DNA of 64,000 nt from Chrysopilus asiliformis (lineage: Eukaryota; Arthropoda; Insecta; Diptera; Rhagionidae): contig OZ035961.1 in the NCBI GenBank assembly GCA_964034945.1, positions 306,001 through 370,000 of the forward strand, in the 5' to 3' direction. A program made the translations under genes and the position numbers. This document shows, piece after piece, positions 14,101 to 27,540 of the stretch; the first letter of the stretch is position 1; every line of letters starts with the position of its first letter. The notes under the pieces are model-generated. The model worked only from the letters and a program-made list of their open reading frames with translations, was not told where the DNA came from and ran no database searches.

Positions 14101-17100
14101 GAATCAAGAAAAAAATTGTTTTTTTTACTTTACGGTTATACGATTTTTTTTTCGTGTTTGCAAAGCAAAAAACGTATATAAGTGAGAAAAGACAAAAGAA
14201 ATATAGAATGATTTTAAATATAAATTTGATATGAAAATTTTTAGGCGATATAAAATGTACCTAAATTGTTTGTAAGATGATAATGTAGAAAATAATGGTT
14301 AAAGTATATAAATAATATATTTTATTAGTGCATATATGTATGTAGTAGGGTTCAATCATAAATAATTTCATACACTTGATCCATACCTCAGAAGTCATTT
14401 CAAAATTCACTCTGCTCTTAAATTCCTCCCCCTCCTCACTAAAAGCTCCTTTTACGACAAACTAAATTATAGATTACACATTTTTTTCATTTTCTTTGTG
14501 TTTCTCCCCCTTTTTTAAAAAATCTCATCAAACTTTTCTATAATTTTAATAACGTTCAAAAATCAAATCACTGAAAACGCTCACAAATCGCCATCATTGA
14601 ACACGCTTCTTTGATCCTTCGCATCATTTTTTTTCGATAATAATCAAATTGTATGTAATTATCATTTATATATATTTTTTTATATTTTTAATTATATTTG
14701 TTGTTATTAGTTTGAATAATCAATTTTTAGCTGTTTAAGTTCGGTTTTTATATTATTTTCAAGTTGTCCTTGCAGGATAAAAATCAAACAAAACTTTGTA
14801 GTATACCATAATTATTTATATTCATTAAAAACCACAGAATGTTATAGTAAAAATAAACAAAAATCCTGCAATAGCGGAAATTTACATGATACAAAAAAAA
14901 TCTACACTTTAGCAAGTTCTGTTTAATAGAATCTTTTCCCATATTATTTTTTTTGTGAATTTTATCGATTTTCGATATCAATCCATTCTAATAGAAAACC
15001 ATTACAGTCAAAAAATATCTTGTAAATTCTCGCTTTATTAAAAAAAAAATATAGATTGAACTCAGGCTTCCTAAAAAATAGTTACCATTTTGTTATTTGA
15101 TTAAAATATTTTAATTTTCTTACGTTTATAACCATATTTAACAACAATTACGTTTTATTATATTTTTTTAGTTTCATAAACATCAAATTAAATAGATCGA
15201 TCAGTCAATGAATCATTTTCATTCAAGATTTTTATAATTCCATTTATTAAATATTTGGCTATAAATTGTTACAAAGAATAAGTAACATTTATAATTGTAG
15301 TTAGGAAAATGAATTGCTATTGTTTGTTAAACAATGAAGGTAGAAAAATTGATCATGCAGGAATAAATAATCACATTAAAATAATTTTTTTTAAAAACAG
15401 TAACATTTGAAGAATTTCTTTTAAAAAACACACAAATGTATTTCCCATATTTCCCATCATTACAATATGTAAAGTAATTTATTTAAAAAAAATAACTATT
15501 GTGCATAAACAGTTTGCAACATCACAACGCCATTCGTATTAAAATATTCGTCCTTTTAGTAAAATTCAACTTTTTTACGTAAAAGCTATGAGTTGAAATG
15601 TGCCTTGTGCTTTTTCAGTAAAACTGATTATAAAAAATATTCAACACTTCCAATATTTCCATTATTTTCGAAAAGATTTCATGTTTCTTCGCTGTGATAT
15701 CAGTTAATCGAAGTCAAAACTATAACGGGTAGTTATCAGAAGCTGACATTATAAATTTTACACATACCTTTCTGAAAATCTAAATCAGTACTTTTTAACT
15801 AAATGATATTCGTTTTTTTTTACATTTAAATTTTTATAAATGGACCAAAGTTTCAATTTCATCACATCTTTTTCTGAATCTATTAAATAAGGGAGAAAAT
15901 CTGCTCTTTATTTCGATGCACTAGTTTTAACAATGAATATCAGTCATTTATTCGTTAACTGTAGCCAAATTTAAATAGGCTTCTATGATAATTTTGTTAT
16001 AATTTATATTTACGGGTAAGAAAAATCTACAATAAACTCTTGTGATCATTATTTAAATATTATAACAAATATTTCTTTAATGAAACACTTTTCTAATAAT
16101 AAGAAGAAAATTCTATCCTGCAAGGTTCAACGAAAGGAGAAGAAACTGTAAGCAAATCAATGAAAATTAGTCCACATAATTTTTATGCCACTAGTTATTA
16201 GCTTTGTCTTTCACGAAAATAAACAAAAAAAAATAAAAATATTATCTACCTATATTACAAGAAAAGACGTGGTTATTTTTTAAATATATGATATTTTTTA
16301 ATGTATTTTTTTATTTTTTTTTAAATATTTCTTTGTTTTGATTTAGTGTTTTTCTTGTTAAATACATAATATGTTTATTTTTTTATTTAAAGTTTTTGAA
16401 AAAAACGGAAAATATTTCAAGTAAGAAGGAAAATGTTACAAAAATATTTTTAAAAAAAATGAAAAAAAGGATGGAACAATGTTTATTAAACACAAAATCT
16501 ATTTTAAATATTTGTCAATAAATTTATTAAAATCGTGGGGATATTAATAGTTTAGATGATTAAGAAATAATATAAGAAAAAAGAGTAAACAAAGGAATAA
16601 AATACAAATGTAAAATAAAAAAATTGTTATCACCATTAATTAAAAAGTGAAACTGACCTTTAAATATATATATATAAAATGAATTGTGAAAATTATTTAA
16701 AATAATAAAAAAAAAATATATATATATATATATATAAAGTCTATATAAAATGATTTTTTGTTTTTGCCTTACAAAATTTTAATAGTGTTAAAATCCGAAT
16801 GATAAAAAAAATATTTACATAGATAAAATATATGAATAAATAGTAAAAGAAAGGAAAAAAAATCTTTTATGGTTAATTAGTTTAGATAAGAAAAATTCTA
16901 CAAAAATAAATATAAAATAAATGAATTTTAGTCGATTGGAAATTGTTAATTATTAAATAATAATACATATAAATAAATTTTTTGAAATGAAAACAGATTT
17001 CATAGAAAAACTTGAAGGTATAAAATTAAACTGAACTTTATATTCACTTACTCATATAGGTAAAAATTATAAAAGAAATAATCATAATAAATGATAAAAC

Positions 17101-20100
17101 GAGAACTAAAAAATGTATCTGCTATTGCTGAAACTGCTAGATGCAGATTCGTTACATTTGTTTTTCGGTTCTCCTGGTTTTATTATAAAATGTTTTCAAA
17201 TTGCTGCATTTTCCAAAAAATAACATTTAAAGAATTGTCGATACTAGAACAATAATAAATTAGCGGTGCTTATCCTACAAATTTTCAGAACATTTCCATG
17301 TCTTTCGATGAAAAAATAAATAAATATTGCATAATTTAGTATATTCATTCGTTCTTTTAGGAATTTCTTACAATATTTCAATATATGACAAGTCAATTAA
17401 TGTAGTTTAGGTATTTTCTGCTTTATAATATCGAATTTAGATCAATCAACATTTCTTTGTCAATTGTTCTGATCAAAATAATTCATACATTAATTTTTCA
17501 GATATTATTATTTTACTGAGAATGCATATTCAAAAACATTTCATGTTTTACACTTTTTTACGTTTCCATACAAAATCCGTTGCTAGACATGATTGCAAAC
17601 CACATTCAAACATATTCTTGTATATAATAATAAAGTCAATTATTTCAGTTCAACGAAATTTTAAAAACAGAAAAAACACACAACTTGGAAGTTTTTCTAC
17701 ATATTTAGTTCTCCATTAAAAACAAAATAATGGACTGCCCAAAGTAATTTTATCTTTCTTCACGAAAACTACACCAATTTTAAAATGAATGTAGGAATTT
17801 TAAACTCGCTTGCTGATTTTCTTAACAATATCTTTTCCTCGGACGTAATTATTTCGACTTGAAATTTTAGTTTAGAGTAGGAATATTATTACCGATACTT
17901 TATTTGATCCTGTCGGATACCAAAAACTTAACAATAAACAAAACTTAAAATTTCAATAGGTTAAAGATTAATCTTGGTGAATTATAAGAGAAAACCTCAA
18001 GTTATTTGAGGGGATAGTTTAAAAATCACGAAATACGTAATATAATATAAAGTCTAGTTTCATTAAATTTCTTATAACATGTGTTGCTGTGAATAAAAAT
18101 ATATAATGATAACGAAATAAGATTTTCAGGATTTCATAAGTAAATATTTTGTCCTTTTAACAATAACTACAAAAATCAATGAAATTGTAAGTATTTTCAA
18201 CCTCAATACATTTATTCTTCACATTTTTCATACGATTCACAATATCTCCTCTCAGTTTCGACAATTCTTTTCATAGTAAACATTTGTCCATTTAGCTACT
18301 AAACATCACATACGTGTTAAAATATGAATTTCTCAAGATTAAAATTTTAGATTCTGCAAATGAAGGAAAAACTTCGAAAAATATTAGCACAATCAGCAAA
18401 TTTTAAAATAGGTAAAAAATATGTATTTATATTTAAATATCTACATCGCGATGTGTGTATGTGTGTTTAATAGCTATTTAAGATTTACATTCAGATTTTA
18501 AAAATATTACTTCAATAATTCATATTCACACTTTGTAATGTAATCAAATTAATTAGAAAATCAGAAATTTACATTTAAAATGCACTTGGTGTTCATTCGA
18601 TTTTACATTCCTGCACAAGTTTTGGAAAATAAAAATCTACTACAAAATCGTTTTGCAGATAAAAGAAAAAGAATACACTTTTGAGCATTTTAAACAGGAT
18701 TTACATGAATGCATAATGTACATATAATATGATTTTTTTCTCATTTTCGTTCATTTAAAAAACCATAGAAGATTTCTAAATTATGTAATTTAATTATCAA
18801 CACAAAATTTATACAGTAAATCATTTCATTTGTTTGTCATCATTCTCAACAAAACAATCATTAAAAAAACATGATGGCGAAAAAAAATTAAATTGCATTT
18901 GCGTACATTTTTGAAAGAAACTTAATGAAAATTTTGTAGAAGAACCCGATTGTACTTTCATGTTAGAATCATTAAATTCGCTGTTGTTGTTCATCATTAA
19001 ATCATGTTAAATAAAATGTTAAAAAATAAGTAATAAACCCTATACCGTTTAATTATTATTACATCATCCAATTAATCCGTTCGTTTTATTCCACTTCTAT
19101 ATTTTTTACTTGCTTTTTTTACGAAAACCCTACATTGAATCATCATTATCTCATCAAAGCAACAGGAGTTTATTAAAAATTGAACTAAACTGAAGGATCA
19201 TTTTTTAACAGATCAAATTTATCAGGTAAGTATGTTGGAATTAAAATAAAAAGGGAAAAAATACCTATGGAAATTTTCATAGCTGTAAGCAGCTCTAGCT
19301 CTATAATGACTCGATCGATTGTTCTGAAATGTTTAAACAAATGAGTAAACGACATCCTTTTTTCATTTCAATTCGCAAAAAAAACTTTTAGGGGCAGCAA
19401 ATTAGAGATGATTTACTAAATTTCAAGGCTATTAAAACTTTTGATTGGTCTCAAGATATTTGCTCGTACAAAGTCAAATATTGTTTCACTTCCATGGTCG
19501 ATTACTTGTATAAAAATTACACAATGGCATTCCAAAGAGTGTTCTTCGCTACATCATTGGCCTTCATGCATTCAAAAACGTTACATAAGATGCGAATTTA
19601 ATCATTTAAGCAACGGATTTTGCTACCAATTAATGTTTTTATATATTCTATTTGATATTGATTAACTTTTCTGCTTTAACATCACTTTTTTTTATAGGAA
19701 ATAAAAATTAAAGATATTATTGATAAACATACAAACTTAAACTTTGGTTAAATGAAACAAATTTTTCAAACATCAACGAATATTACTATTAACCTTTCAA
19801 GAAAAAAATCAAAATATATTAATTCAAACTCGTCGAATAGTTACAATTAGTCGAAAATCACAATAAACAAAAATATGTGAACATCTTTCTAATACTAAAA
19901 TACAAAATTAAATACAAACTTTTACTAATAAATATTTCAAAACCATAAAACTATTCAAGAAGAAAAATGTCATTTTTTGCTAGTAGAAGAAAATATTGCC
20001 ATGCAATAAAAAAGTATAAAATCTTTGTATTTTTTATTCTCTGGGTCTCTTATTCGCAAATTTCAAAAAAAAATACATTTTTGATAAAAATCATAGTATA

Positions 20101-22195
20101 GGTAAACAAAGAAATTAGATAAAAATTTTCATTATTGTTGAATCATTGTTGGTTAGTACATATAAAAATAATAATAACACAGCTCTGTTAATTCTAAAAA
20201 TCAATTGAGTAGTTGGCTTTTAAAATATAAACCTACAGCATAACATTTTCTCGCAAAAAAAAACAATCCAATTTAAAAACCAAGATACACATCTAACAAT
20301 TTTTGAATTTCTAAAAGTTTATTATGTTTGTTTAAGCACAGGCTGTAGCCATATAACCTACTCTTTAACATCATGAAAAAATACTTACACAACTTATTAA
20401 AACACAAATCAAAATCTTAACCTGTAAGTCCTACAGGTTTTATTCACCAAAAAATTCGATTTTGTAGATCTACAACGATGTGTAATTAAGAGTTAATGGT
20501 TTTTTAAAGTAAACATGCCCATTGGTTGGCACTCTTTAGAAATAATCACATGAACAATGTTACAATAAATAAAAAATTTAAAAAAAAATTACTATTATCT
20601 GACTGTGATAAACATAAAAAAAATTCGACGCGAATGAAAACATCTCATAGACCCGGTTTTTACATAACACTTTGTAAATCTCATTAATAGATAACAAATC
20701 TGTTTGCATAGGAATGCGATGTTTGGTTGAAGTTTCAACCGATTGTTCGTAAAAATTTCGATAAAAAAAAGTTAATAAAAACATTTTGGAAGCGAAAAAA
20801 TAACAGTTTCGGTCGATTTTTGTCACCAAAATTAAGTGTTCGTCCAGCTTGTAGTGTTACGCTATTCATAGTCTAGTACTGATTCTCAAAAATAGTATGT
20901 TTTAATAAAAAAAAAACAACCCAAACTGTTATTGTGCTTTGGTCATCGAACACATTTTTTGATCAATTCATTAATTCTTAATAATAATAATTTTCAAACA
21001 AAGAGAACAAGTTTGGGAAACATCTGTACTGTTTTCTTCTACCTATAGATAGAACTGTAGAAAATTTATTGAAATCCAATACCAAACATTCAAAAATCCT
21101 AAATTACAATAAATAAAAATATGAGTTTTTATATTTACCCGATGTTTATCCGATCGGTTAAAAATGCGATTCGCGAGGAAAACTCAAGAATTTAGAAGAT
21201 AAAATTATTAAGTCCTTTACTGAAGGAAAATAAAACTTTGGCTCTAATGATACTTGAAATTAGAAGTATCTATTTAATGTACAAACCAACAGATTGGTCC
21301 GAGAAACGAGATAATAAACATGCAATTCGTCATCATATAATATAACGAAGATATGTTGATTTTCATTCGTACTCAATTAATATTGTATTTTCTTATTAAA
21401 AATAAAAACATATTAGAAAAACCAAATCGTTGTTTTAATTGAGACAATGCGTTACATTTGTTTGATTTAATTAGACGAAAGAAGTTGATGACCGCTATTT
21501 AAGCATTCAAAAATTATGCATTTAACCGCTTTGCGGCAGGGTCAAAAGGGAACTCCAAAATGATGGTAAGGTTTGGAAAAATATTTTTTAAACTATATTT
21601 AGAAGATTTTTTTTTAATTTTGCTTTAGAACTTTCGATTTGTGGAAAATTTTTGAACTTTCTTTTGAACTTTCTTTTGAACTTTCTATTTGTGGAAACAA
21701 CAAAAAATAACCATTAGAGGTATTACCTAATGAAATAAGCCTTTGATATTGTACTGGAATACTGAGTAGAAAAGTATATTACCTCCAATTAGAATTGCAA
21801 TTTAGGTCAGTTAGAACAGTATTTCTGCAGATTAGAACAATCTGTAAACATTTTTTTACATTTAATCTTTATTAATTGATTTCAGCTCTTTTGGTAATTA
21901 TTTGTGACAAGTATTTAAATTTTTAAAGTTGTTTCGCATTTGTTTTTTAGTTTGGCGACCGTTTGTTTGTTTCAATATCAAGTCTATAATGTCTGGCTGT
22001 GAAATTAAAGTCAAACGATCTTTATCGACGAGTTGTAGATATTTATAGTAAATGGGCAGTGTCAGTCTCAAAAACATTGTTAATTCTGATTGTTTTACGA
22101 TTTTTTGGTTTACTTTCTAAATGTTGGCAATCGTGTTCGCCGATTAGGCCCTTGAATACGACAGAAGGTATCTTTTTTTTATGTTTTTGAACTAT
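11175..22195 (+). other. ps 3'UTR and gene-free AT-rich region
   Basis: About 11 kb with no credible coding region. Many AATAAA motifs follow the ps stop (first at 11200-11205), so the 3'UTR end cannot be set; a long neural-type 3'UTR is possible but only inferred. There are AT microsatellites near 11881-11895 and 16716-16736, and a 12-nt tandem motif (ttttgaactttc, about three copies) near 21655-21690. Base composition is markedly more AT-rich than in the rest of the window. Confidence 0.6.
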
Positions 22196-22268
22196 ATAGA
22201 ACAACGTTTTCCATACAAACCGACCGCTACACCGGCCGCTGCGGTTTATATGGAAAACGTTGCCCTAT
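22196..22268. repeat. short inverted repeat upstream of Atg14
   Basis: The arms are 22196-22222 and 22242-22268, 27 nt each with three mismatches, around the block CAACGTTTTCCATA and a GC-rich 19-nt loop. It could be a very short foldback element or a cruciform site about 500 bp before the Atg14 start codon. No clear target duplication is seen. Confidence 0.65.
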
Positions 22269-22747
22269 GTTGCTCAAGAATATTAAAAATACGCGCCTAG
22301 AGGCGAAACGAAAAAAGTCACGATGCACATCACATTGAATTTAAGCATCGTCAATACAATATTACACAAGACAGGTTACTAGTAACGAAGTTTCGATGGG
22401 AAGTGATTTGTCATTTTATTTAGTTGAGCAAAAGGAATATGTATTGTAATCTCCCTACAGATGGTTCAATTCGGCATGCTTCATTCGACAACAACAACAA
22501 AAACTAGTGGGAATGCGACGGAACAGCTGGGAGAAAGGAAAAGCAATTTTGTTTCTCTCAAAATTTATTCAAAGAAATCGAAGTTGGAAAACGTCAAAGA
22601 ATTTAAAAACAGTTAAATTGAAGTGCTGCTGGGAAACAAGAACTCGAAAGTACTCTTCTTCAGGCAGGAAGCAGAAACAGAACAGCCAGAAATTGGGGGA
22701 AACAAACGCAAGGAACCATTTCCTAATCTCGTTTCTTTTCTTTGTCG

Positions 22748-24493
22748 ATGGACGAAGACGAAATTTCTTCTGCGGAATACAAATCTTGTAAAATATGTTC
22801 GGTAGCGCAGAGAAACTTCTATTGCCAGAATTGCGTCCAAACTGGTGACTTCGTACATTCCAGCAAGCAGGACTCTTCGGAGCGGTAAGTATCAAAACAA
22901 AAAAAAACTATCCGCAGGAGATGGATAATTATGATTGCCTTTCCATCTGCGAAATAAGTTTGAAATTTATAGCTTTCCCCAACATATTCCCTAACCGATT
23001 CAAAAATACGGACAGAGGTGATCTTCCTGGAAATAACACCATACCCTAATAAACTGATTGATAAAGTTGTGAGACGAATTCCAAGCAGGTCAACTTTTCG
23101 TCTCCGTCTACCTGATGCTTGGTAGAAGGAATTAAGGGTCTAATACACTTTCTTCTTTACATTTTAGGTTTGCGGACAAACAACTAAGATACCACAACTT
23201 GAAGGCGAATCTGCGAAAATGCAATGAACAATGCATTAAGCTATTGCAGCAAAAGAAGCTGTTTGAGAACATAAAGACGGAGGTAAAGCGCAAAAGGGAC
23301 AAGACCACTTTACTGCGTCGTTTGATACACGAGACTAAAGCGAGCCTCGATGAGAAGACAAAGAGTCGAGATGAGCTGCTAACGAATAACCGCCTGAGAC
23401 AAACTATTCTGCCGAAGTACGAGGACAAAGTCAAGAAGCTTGAGGACTATGTCAGCGATCGCGCTCAACAGAATACTCAGCTAGCGGATAAGAAGCTGGA
23501 TCTGCTCAACCAGACAAAGCAAACTATCCGGACGGATTCTCAGAGGCTAATCACTTACATTTTTCCAATATCGCAAACACACCCGAAGCCAGAACAGCCT
23601 GATCCCACGGAAATACTCGATACGGTCAGTGCTTTGGCTGATGCGACTCGAACATCGTATATACGAGGAAGATGGGTGTACCAGGATAGCTGCAATTCGG
23701 AAATTCAGCACACAATCGTTGCTCCATCTCTACCAGCCAACGGTGACTACACAGCTTACTCAGACTGGGTAACGCACAACAAAGACGGTCTCCCGGCCTC
23801 CGCATCGAGTGAAACTCTGCCCAGCATGAATCCAGCTTACCGTATAAGCGCCGCCCTTACCTATACCACTCAGCTGATTAATCTGTTGAGTTTCTATTTG
23901 GACGTTAAGCTTCCGTACAAGCTAGCTTATGGGTAAATTCATTCAATTTCATTCAAGGATTTACTCATTACACTGTATCTACTGTTTTAGGGATTTCTGC
24001 AAAAAGGAAATGAGCGAGCAACAGTTCTCCCGAAAGGTGGCCAGATTGAATGCTAACATTTTGTACCTGTGCTATACCCAGCGGGTAAAACTGACTCTCC
24101 TCAATCCGAGCCACACTTTGGAGAATCTTTCGTACATCCTCAACACAGGTGCTAGCGATCTTGGTCGAGTCGGTCCGGTCGACGTATCCGACGCTCCCCT
24201 TAACCGCTCTGAGGAATTTCAAACAATCCGAGATCTGGAACCAACAACGGACACCGAATCTGATGGTAAACAATTTTTATCCCAATCGAATTCCCTTTAA
24301 TTATTGTATGATTTCAGATGATAATTCATTTCGACAAGAATGGGAGTCAGTACCTCATCTATCATCGCTTGATGTTAATCCACCATTGCCGACTTCAAAT
24401 CCACAGGCCGCCGCCAGTATGGCTGGTGGCCTAGTAACTAGTGCCGCTGCAAGTATTGCATCAATTTGGCGTGGCTGGACAACGGGTAGATAA
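22748..24493 (+). CDS. Atg14: Atg14/Barkor, autophagy PI3-kinase complex subunit
   Basis: Exons 22748-22884, 23168-23932, 23991-24265 and 24318-24493 join in phase to 450 aa (human about 490). Family role: it targets the Vps34-Vps15-Beclin-1 complex to the ER and phagophore to start autophagy. Seen: an N-terminal CxxC-8-CxxC cysteine cluster (C14, C17, C26, C29); a long charged coiled coil at about residues 50-165 that would bind Beclin-1; a middle domain with a YxxxLPYKLxYG-like stretch ending exon 2; and at the C-terminus a hydrophobic amphipathic segment (SIASIWRGW) matching the membrane-binding BATS motif. The start was chosen because the acidic leader MDEDEISSAE runs straight into the Cys cluster. 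A polyadenylation signal lies at 24770-24775. UVRAG is the nearest alternative family, but it lacks the N-terminal Cys cluster and the Trp-bearing end. Confidence 0.9.
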
Positions 24494-26011
24494 GTTCGAC
24501 ATCGTTATTAAAATTTTATGCAAGATTTAATCCCTTTTTTTTAAATTGAAGTAAAATCATTAACAAAGACATTCAAGTAATCGTATTTAATATTGAATTT
24601 CGTAAGTTTATAAAGTGATTCAAATGAAATTTTAAAGTAAAAAAAGAACGACAAAACTTCAACTAAGATCTAACTTTATAATGTAAATAGCATTATTCAA
24701 ACAAAACTTTATTTTTTAAACAATAGAATTATAACAATTAGGATGTTGCACTTAAAATTACAAAAAAAAAATAAAAGATATTTTTTGATCGATACATATG
24801 GTTTTGTTCTTACACCCAAATTGAAATATAGGTACTTTTTGGAAGCGATATTCCTCCGCATTCCTTCAACGCAATTTTGTGTGATGAGTGAAATTTAAAA
24901 GCCACAAATAAATAAAGTAGCGTGTTTTGTTTGTACAAAACTAGTGTTTAGTCTCACCAAATTTAATTTTTCGCCCCTAAAAAAATCCCTAAGGAAGTTT
25001 GCATAAATTCACTTACATGTATAAGAGATACGCATTTTGTACTTTTTGTCCTCCCTAAAACTATGCAAATTTTCCTTTATTTGCTTTTTTTTATGGAAAG
25101 AGTTGTTCGATTTCAATCAAATAAAAGCTAAAGGTCTTTTTTCATCAAGTAGTTAGTTAAATTATTAATTAGGCAACGCCCTGACATATTGAGAAGTCCT
25201 GTTAGACTAAAGCCACTGAATGAAAGTTTTTGAGCTGAGTGAAAGGATATGGAAAAATTAGTATATTTGGAGCATGTTTGGAAATATTCGGAATTTTCTT
25301 CAGAACACTATTTAATATAATTGTTATATACTTGAAAAAAACCTAACACAACAACAAAGCCCAGAAAAATAGATAATGTGTATTACATAATTACGCAACT
25401 GTATTTATTTATTTATTAAGTTCAGTACCTCGGTTCTATTTAAAGTTTTTTGTTCGTAATTGAATACTTTTATATCAAAATAAAGATAAATTTATCTAAT
25501 TACATGAATAGCCATAAATAATCAAATATTGCCCTGCGATTTCGGCTATTTTTTGAAAAGATTTTATTGTGTTTATCAAAAAGGTAAGATAACTAAGAGC
25601 CTTTTAAAATTATCGTCGCATTAAAAATTTAAAAAAAACGAGTTTTAAATGTTGTAAATTATTTGAAAAGTGGCACTCCGAAATTGAGAGTACAATATCA
25701 TATTGTACAATTTTTAGAGGTACTTCATAAAGTGCAGTTGACCTCGAACCCAGCTAGGAGCTACCCTAATGAAGTAGACTTTAAGTGGACTTTCAAAACT
25801 CGGGATTTTACATGAAATTCGAGGCTGTGTGAAGACAGCACAAGTAACAAATTAAAGGTTTAACAAAAAATAACAAATTAGGTACAACTTTTTTATTATT
25901 TCATATTTCAGATGAGTTCCGATTATACACCTGTCCATTGAACGCGGAAAAGTTCCTTTTTTAGCCACGGCGCCACTTACGTACGAGGAAAAGTTCCCTT
26001 TTTAGCCACGA
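24494..26011. other. Atg14 3'UTR and intergenic spacer
   Basis: AT-rich, no gene seen. The Atg14 3'UTR probably ends soon after AATAAA at 24770-24775. The right edge carries two imperfect tandem copies of a unit containing 'ggaaaagttcc', 'ttttagccacg' and 'cactta' (about 25946-25975 and 25987-26020); the second runs into the large inverted element. Confidence 0.6.
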
Positions 26012-27464
26012 AGCACTTATTTTTCCATACTCACCTCGTTTTGAGTCTTTGCTATGACATCTAGCAAATTCACCACGGATACTTTATTATACTTTTTTTG
26101 TACCAATATGTTTGAATTTTTAAATATTTCACCTCAAATTACTTAAATAAGTCTAAATTATATAAAAAATTGTAACTTTATTTCAAATAAATTAACAAAG
26201 AACAAAAAACATTTTTTATTTGATAAATGTATATGTTTGACATTCAAAAAAAATTTAATATCTCTCGATTGGCACTTTTTCTCGGAAATCGATCAAACGA
26301 TGTATTTTTTTAAGAAATAAGTTTTTTGGACGTACAAAAAAGAATTGTAATATTTTCAAATATAGTTCCCATGCTGCCATTATGGAGGGACTTTTAAAAT
26401 TCCCCTCTTGACAACTACTTGACACACCTAAAGAAATTCCCGCCAAAATGAAAATTAATTAAATTTGCAATATTCCAAATTTTGAAAGCAGGAAAATGCT
26501 TCGTTTTTATGCGTACCTATTTTGCAGGTATTTTCTCGTAAAACAGGTAATGGATCTATGAAGAAAACAGCCTGGGAACGACGAAAATCAGCGAAAATCT
26601 GACGGTTGCCACAGAAGGAGAAATTTCATTTTTCATTTTCCTGTTTTCTTCCAATTTAATGGATAAAATTACATAATAATTGGCATTTTCAAAGCGATTT
26701 TGCATTTTCTAATCAAATCCCACAATTTGAAATAAAAATCTTACGAAAAACTATAAAAACTTATTGAATGAAATCAAGTTTACATTCGAAGTCCATTTGC
26801 TTATTTTCCCATGTGAAAATTTCTTCGATTTTTTTAACAAAATTTTTTGATTTTCCAAACGACTTTAGCTAGAGATCTGAAATTTTGCACAAATGTAAGT
26901 AATGTAAAGAGAAAGTATTGGTAAAAAAATGGGGAAAATCGGATAACTCCTTCCCCCCTTCCCGCTGAAAATTGAAGTTTTTGGCGATTTCCTCGAAAAC
27001 GGTTTACCACATCAAAAAAGTTTCAAAGAAAAAAGTGTTTAGAATACAATTTTACATAATTCACCCATATATCATAAATTCAACCGACCGACATTTATGA
27101 TGTTTCATGTCGCTCAAAGATTTTCGATTTTCTTCGGAGAATTTTTCCATTGCAGATTTGCCTGAAATAAATTTTTTTCAAAAATTCATATCTTTTGACT
27201 TGTTCATCGTAGATACACACTATTTACAGCAAAATGTAGGAAAATTGTCTGAAATTTTCAAAAAAAGTATCGTGAGAAAAAAATTTCATACAAATTTTTT
27301 CACGGCGAGGAATAGATGCGGTAAATTCGAGAGAACTCCTTTTTTGGTTACTTGTTTTAATGCAACTTTTTACTATTAGATGCTAAATACAATTCTCTGC
27401 AACTTTTTTGAAGACATAAAGGTGGTATTTCAAACAGTTTTCGTGTTATGAACTGAAAACTAAC
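26012..27464 (-). repeat. left inverted arm of the foldback element
   Basis: The reverse complement matches 31074-32525 almost base for base. The arm shares with the right end sequence variants absent from the internal copies (the stretch at 26255-26290 and its partner at 32247-32282), so the two ends are true partners. In the region equivalent to 29990-30050 it is closest to copy B, suggesting exchange between copies. Confidence 0.85.
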
Positions 27465-27540
27465 CCGTAGTGGCAGAAATTTAATTGAAAAATTAAAAAA
27501 GGGGAGAAAGAGTGGTCAGATTGAATTTTCACGTATGACC

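Noticed and set aside
21999..22190. Short hydrophobic frame containing SKTLLILIVLRFFG
   Set aside because: 63 codons with no start context or homology; probably chance in AT-rich DNA.
22507..22791. 94-codon frame just before Atg14
   Set aside because: It lies in the probable Atg14 5'UTR, overlaps the true start in another frame and has no family resemblance.
27107..27379. 90-codon frame starting MSLKDFRFSS in the repeat arms
   Set aside because: Also a by-product of the repeat; unit A has a 40-bp deletion inside it and the composition is that of AT-rich noncoding DNA.
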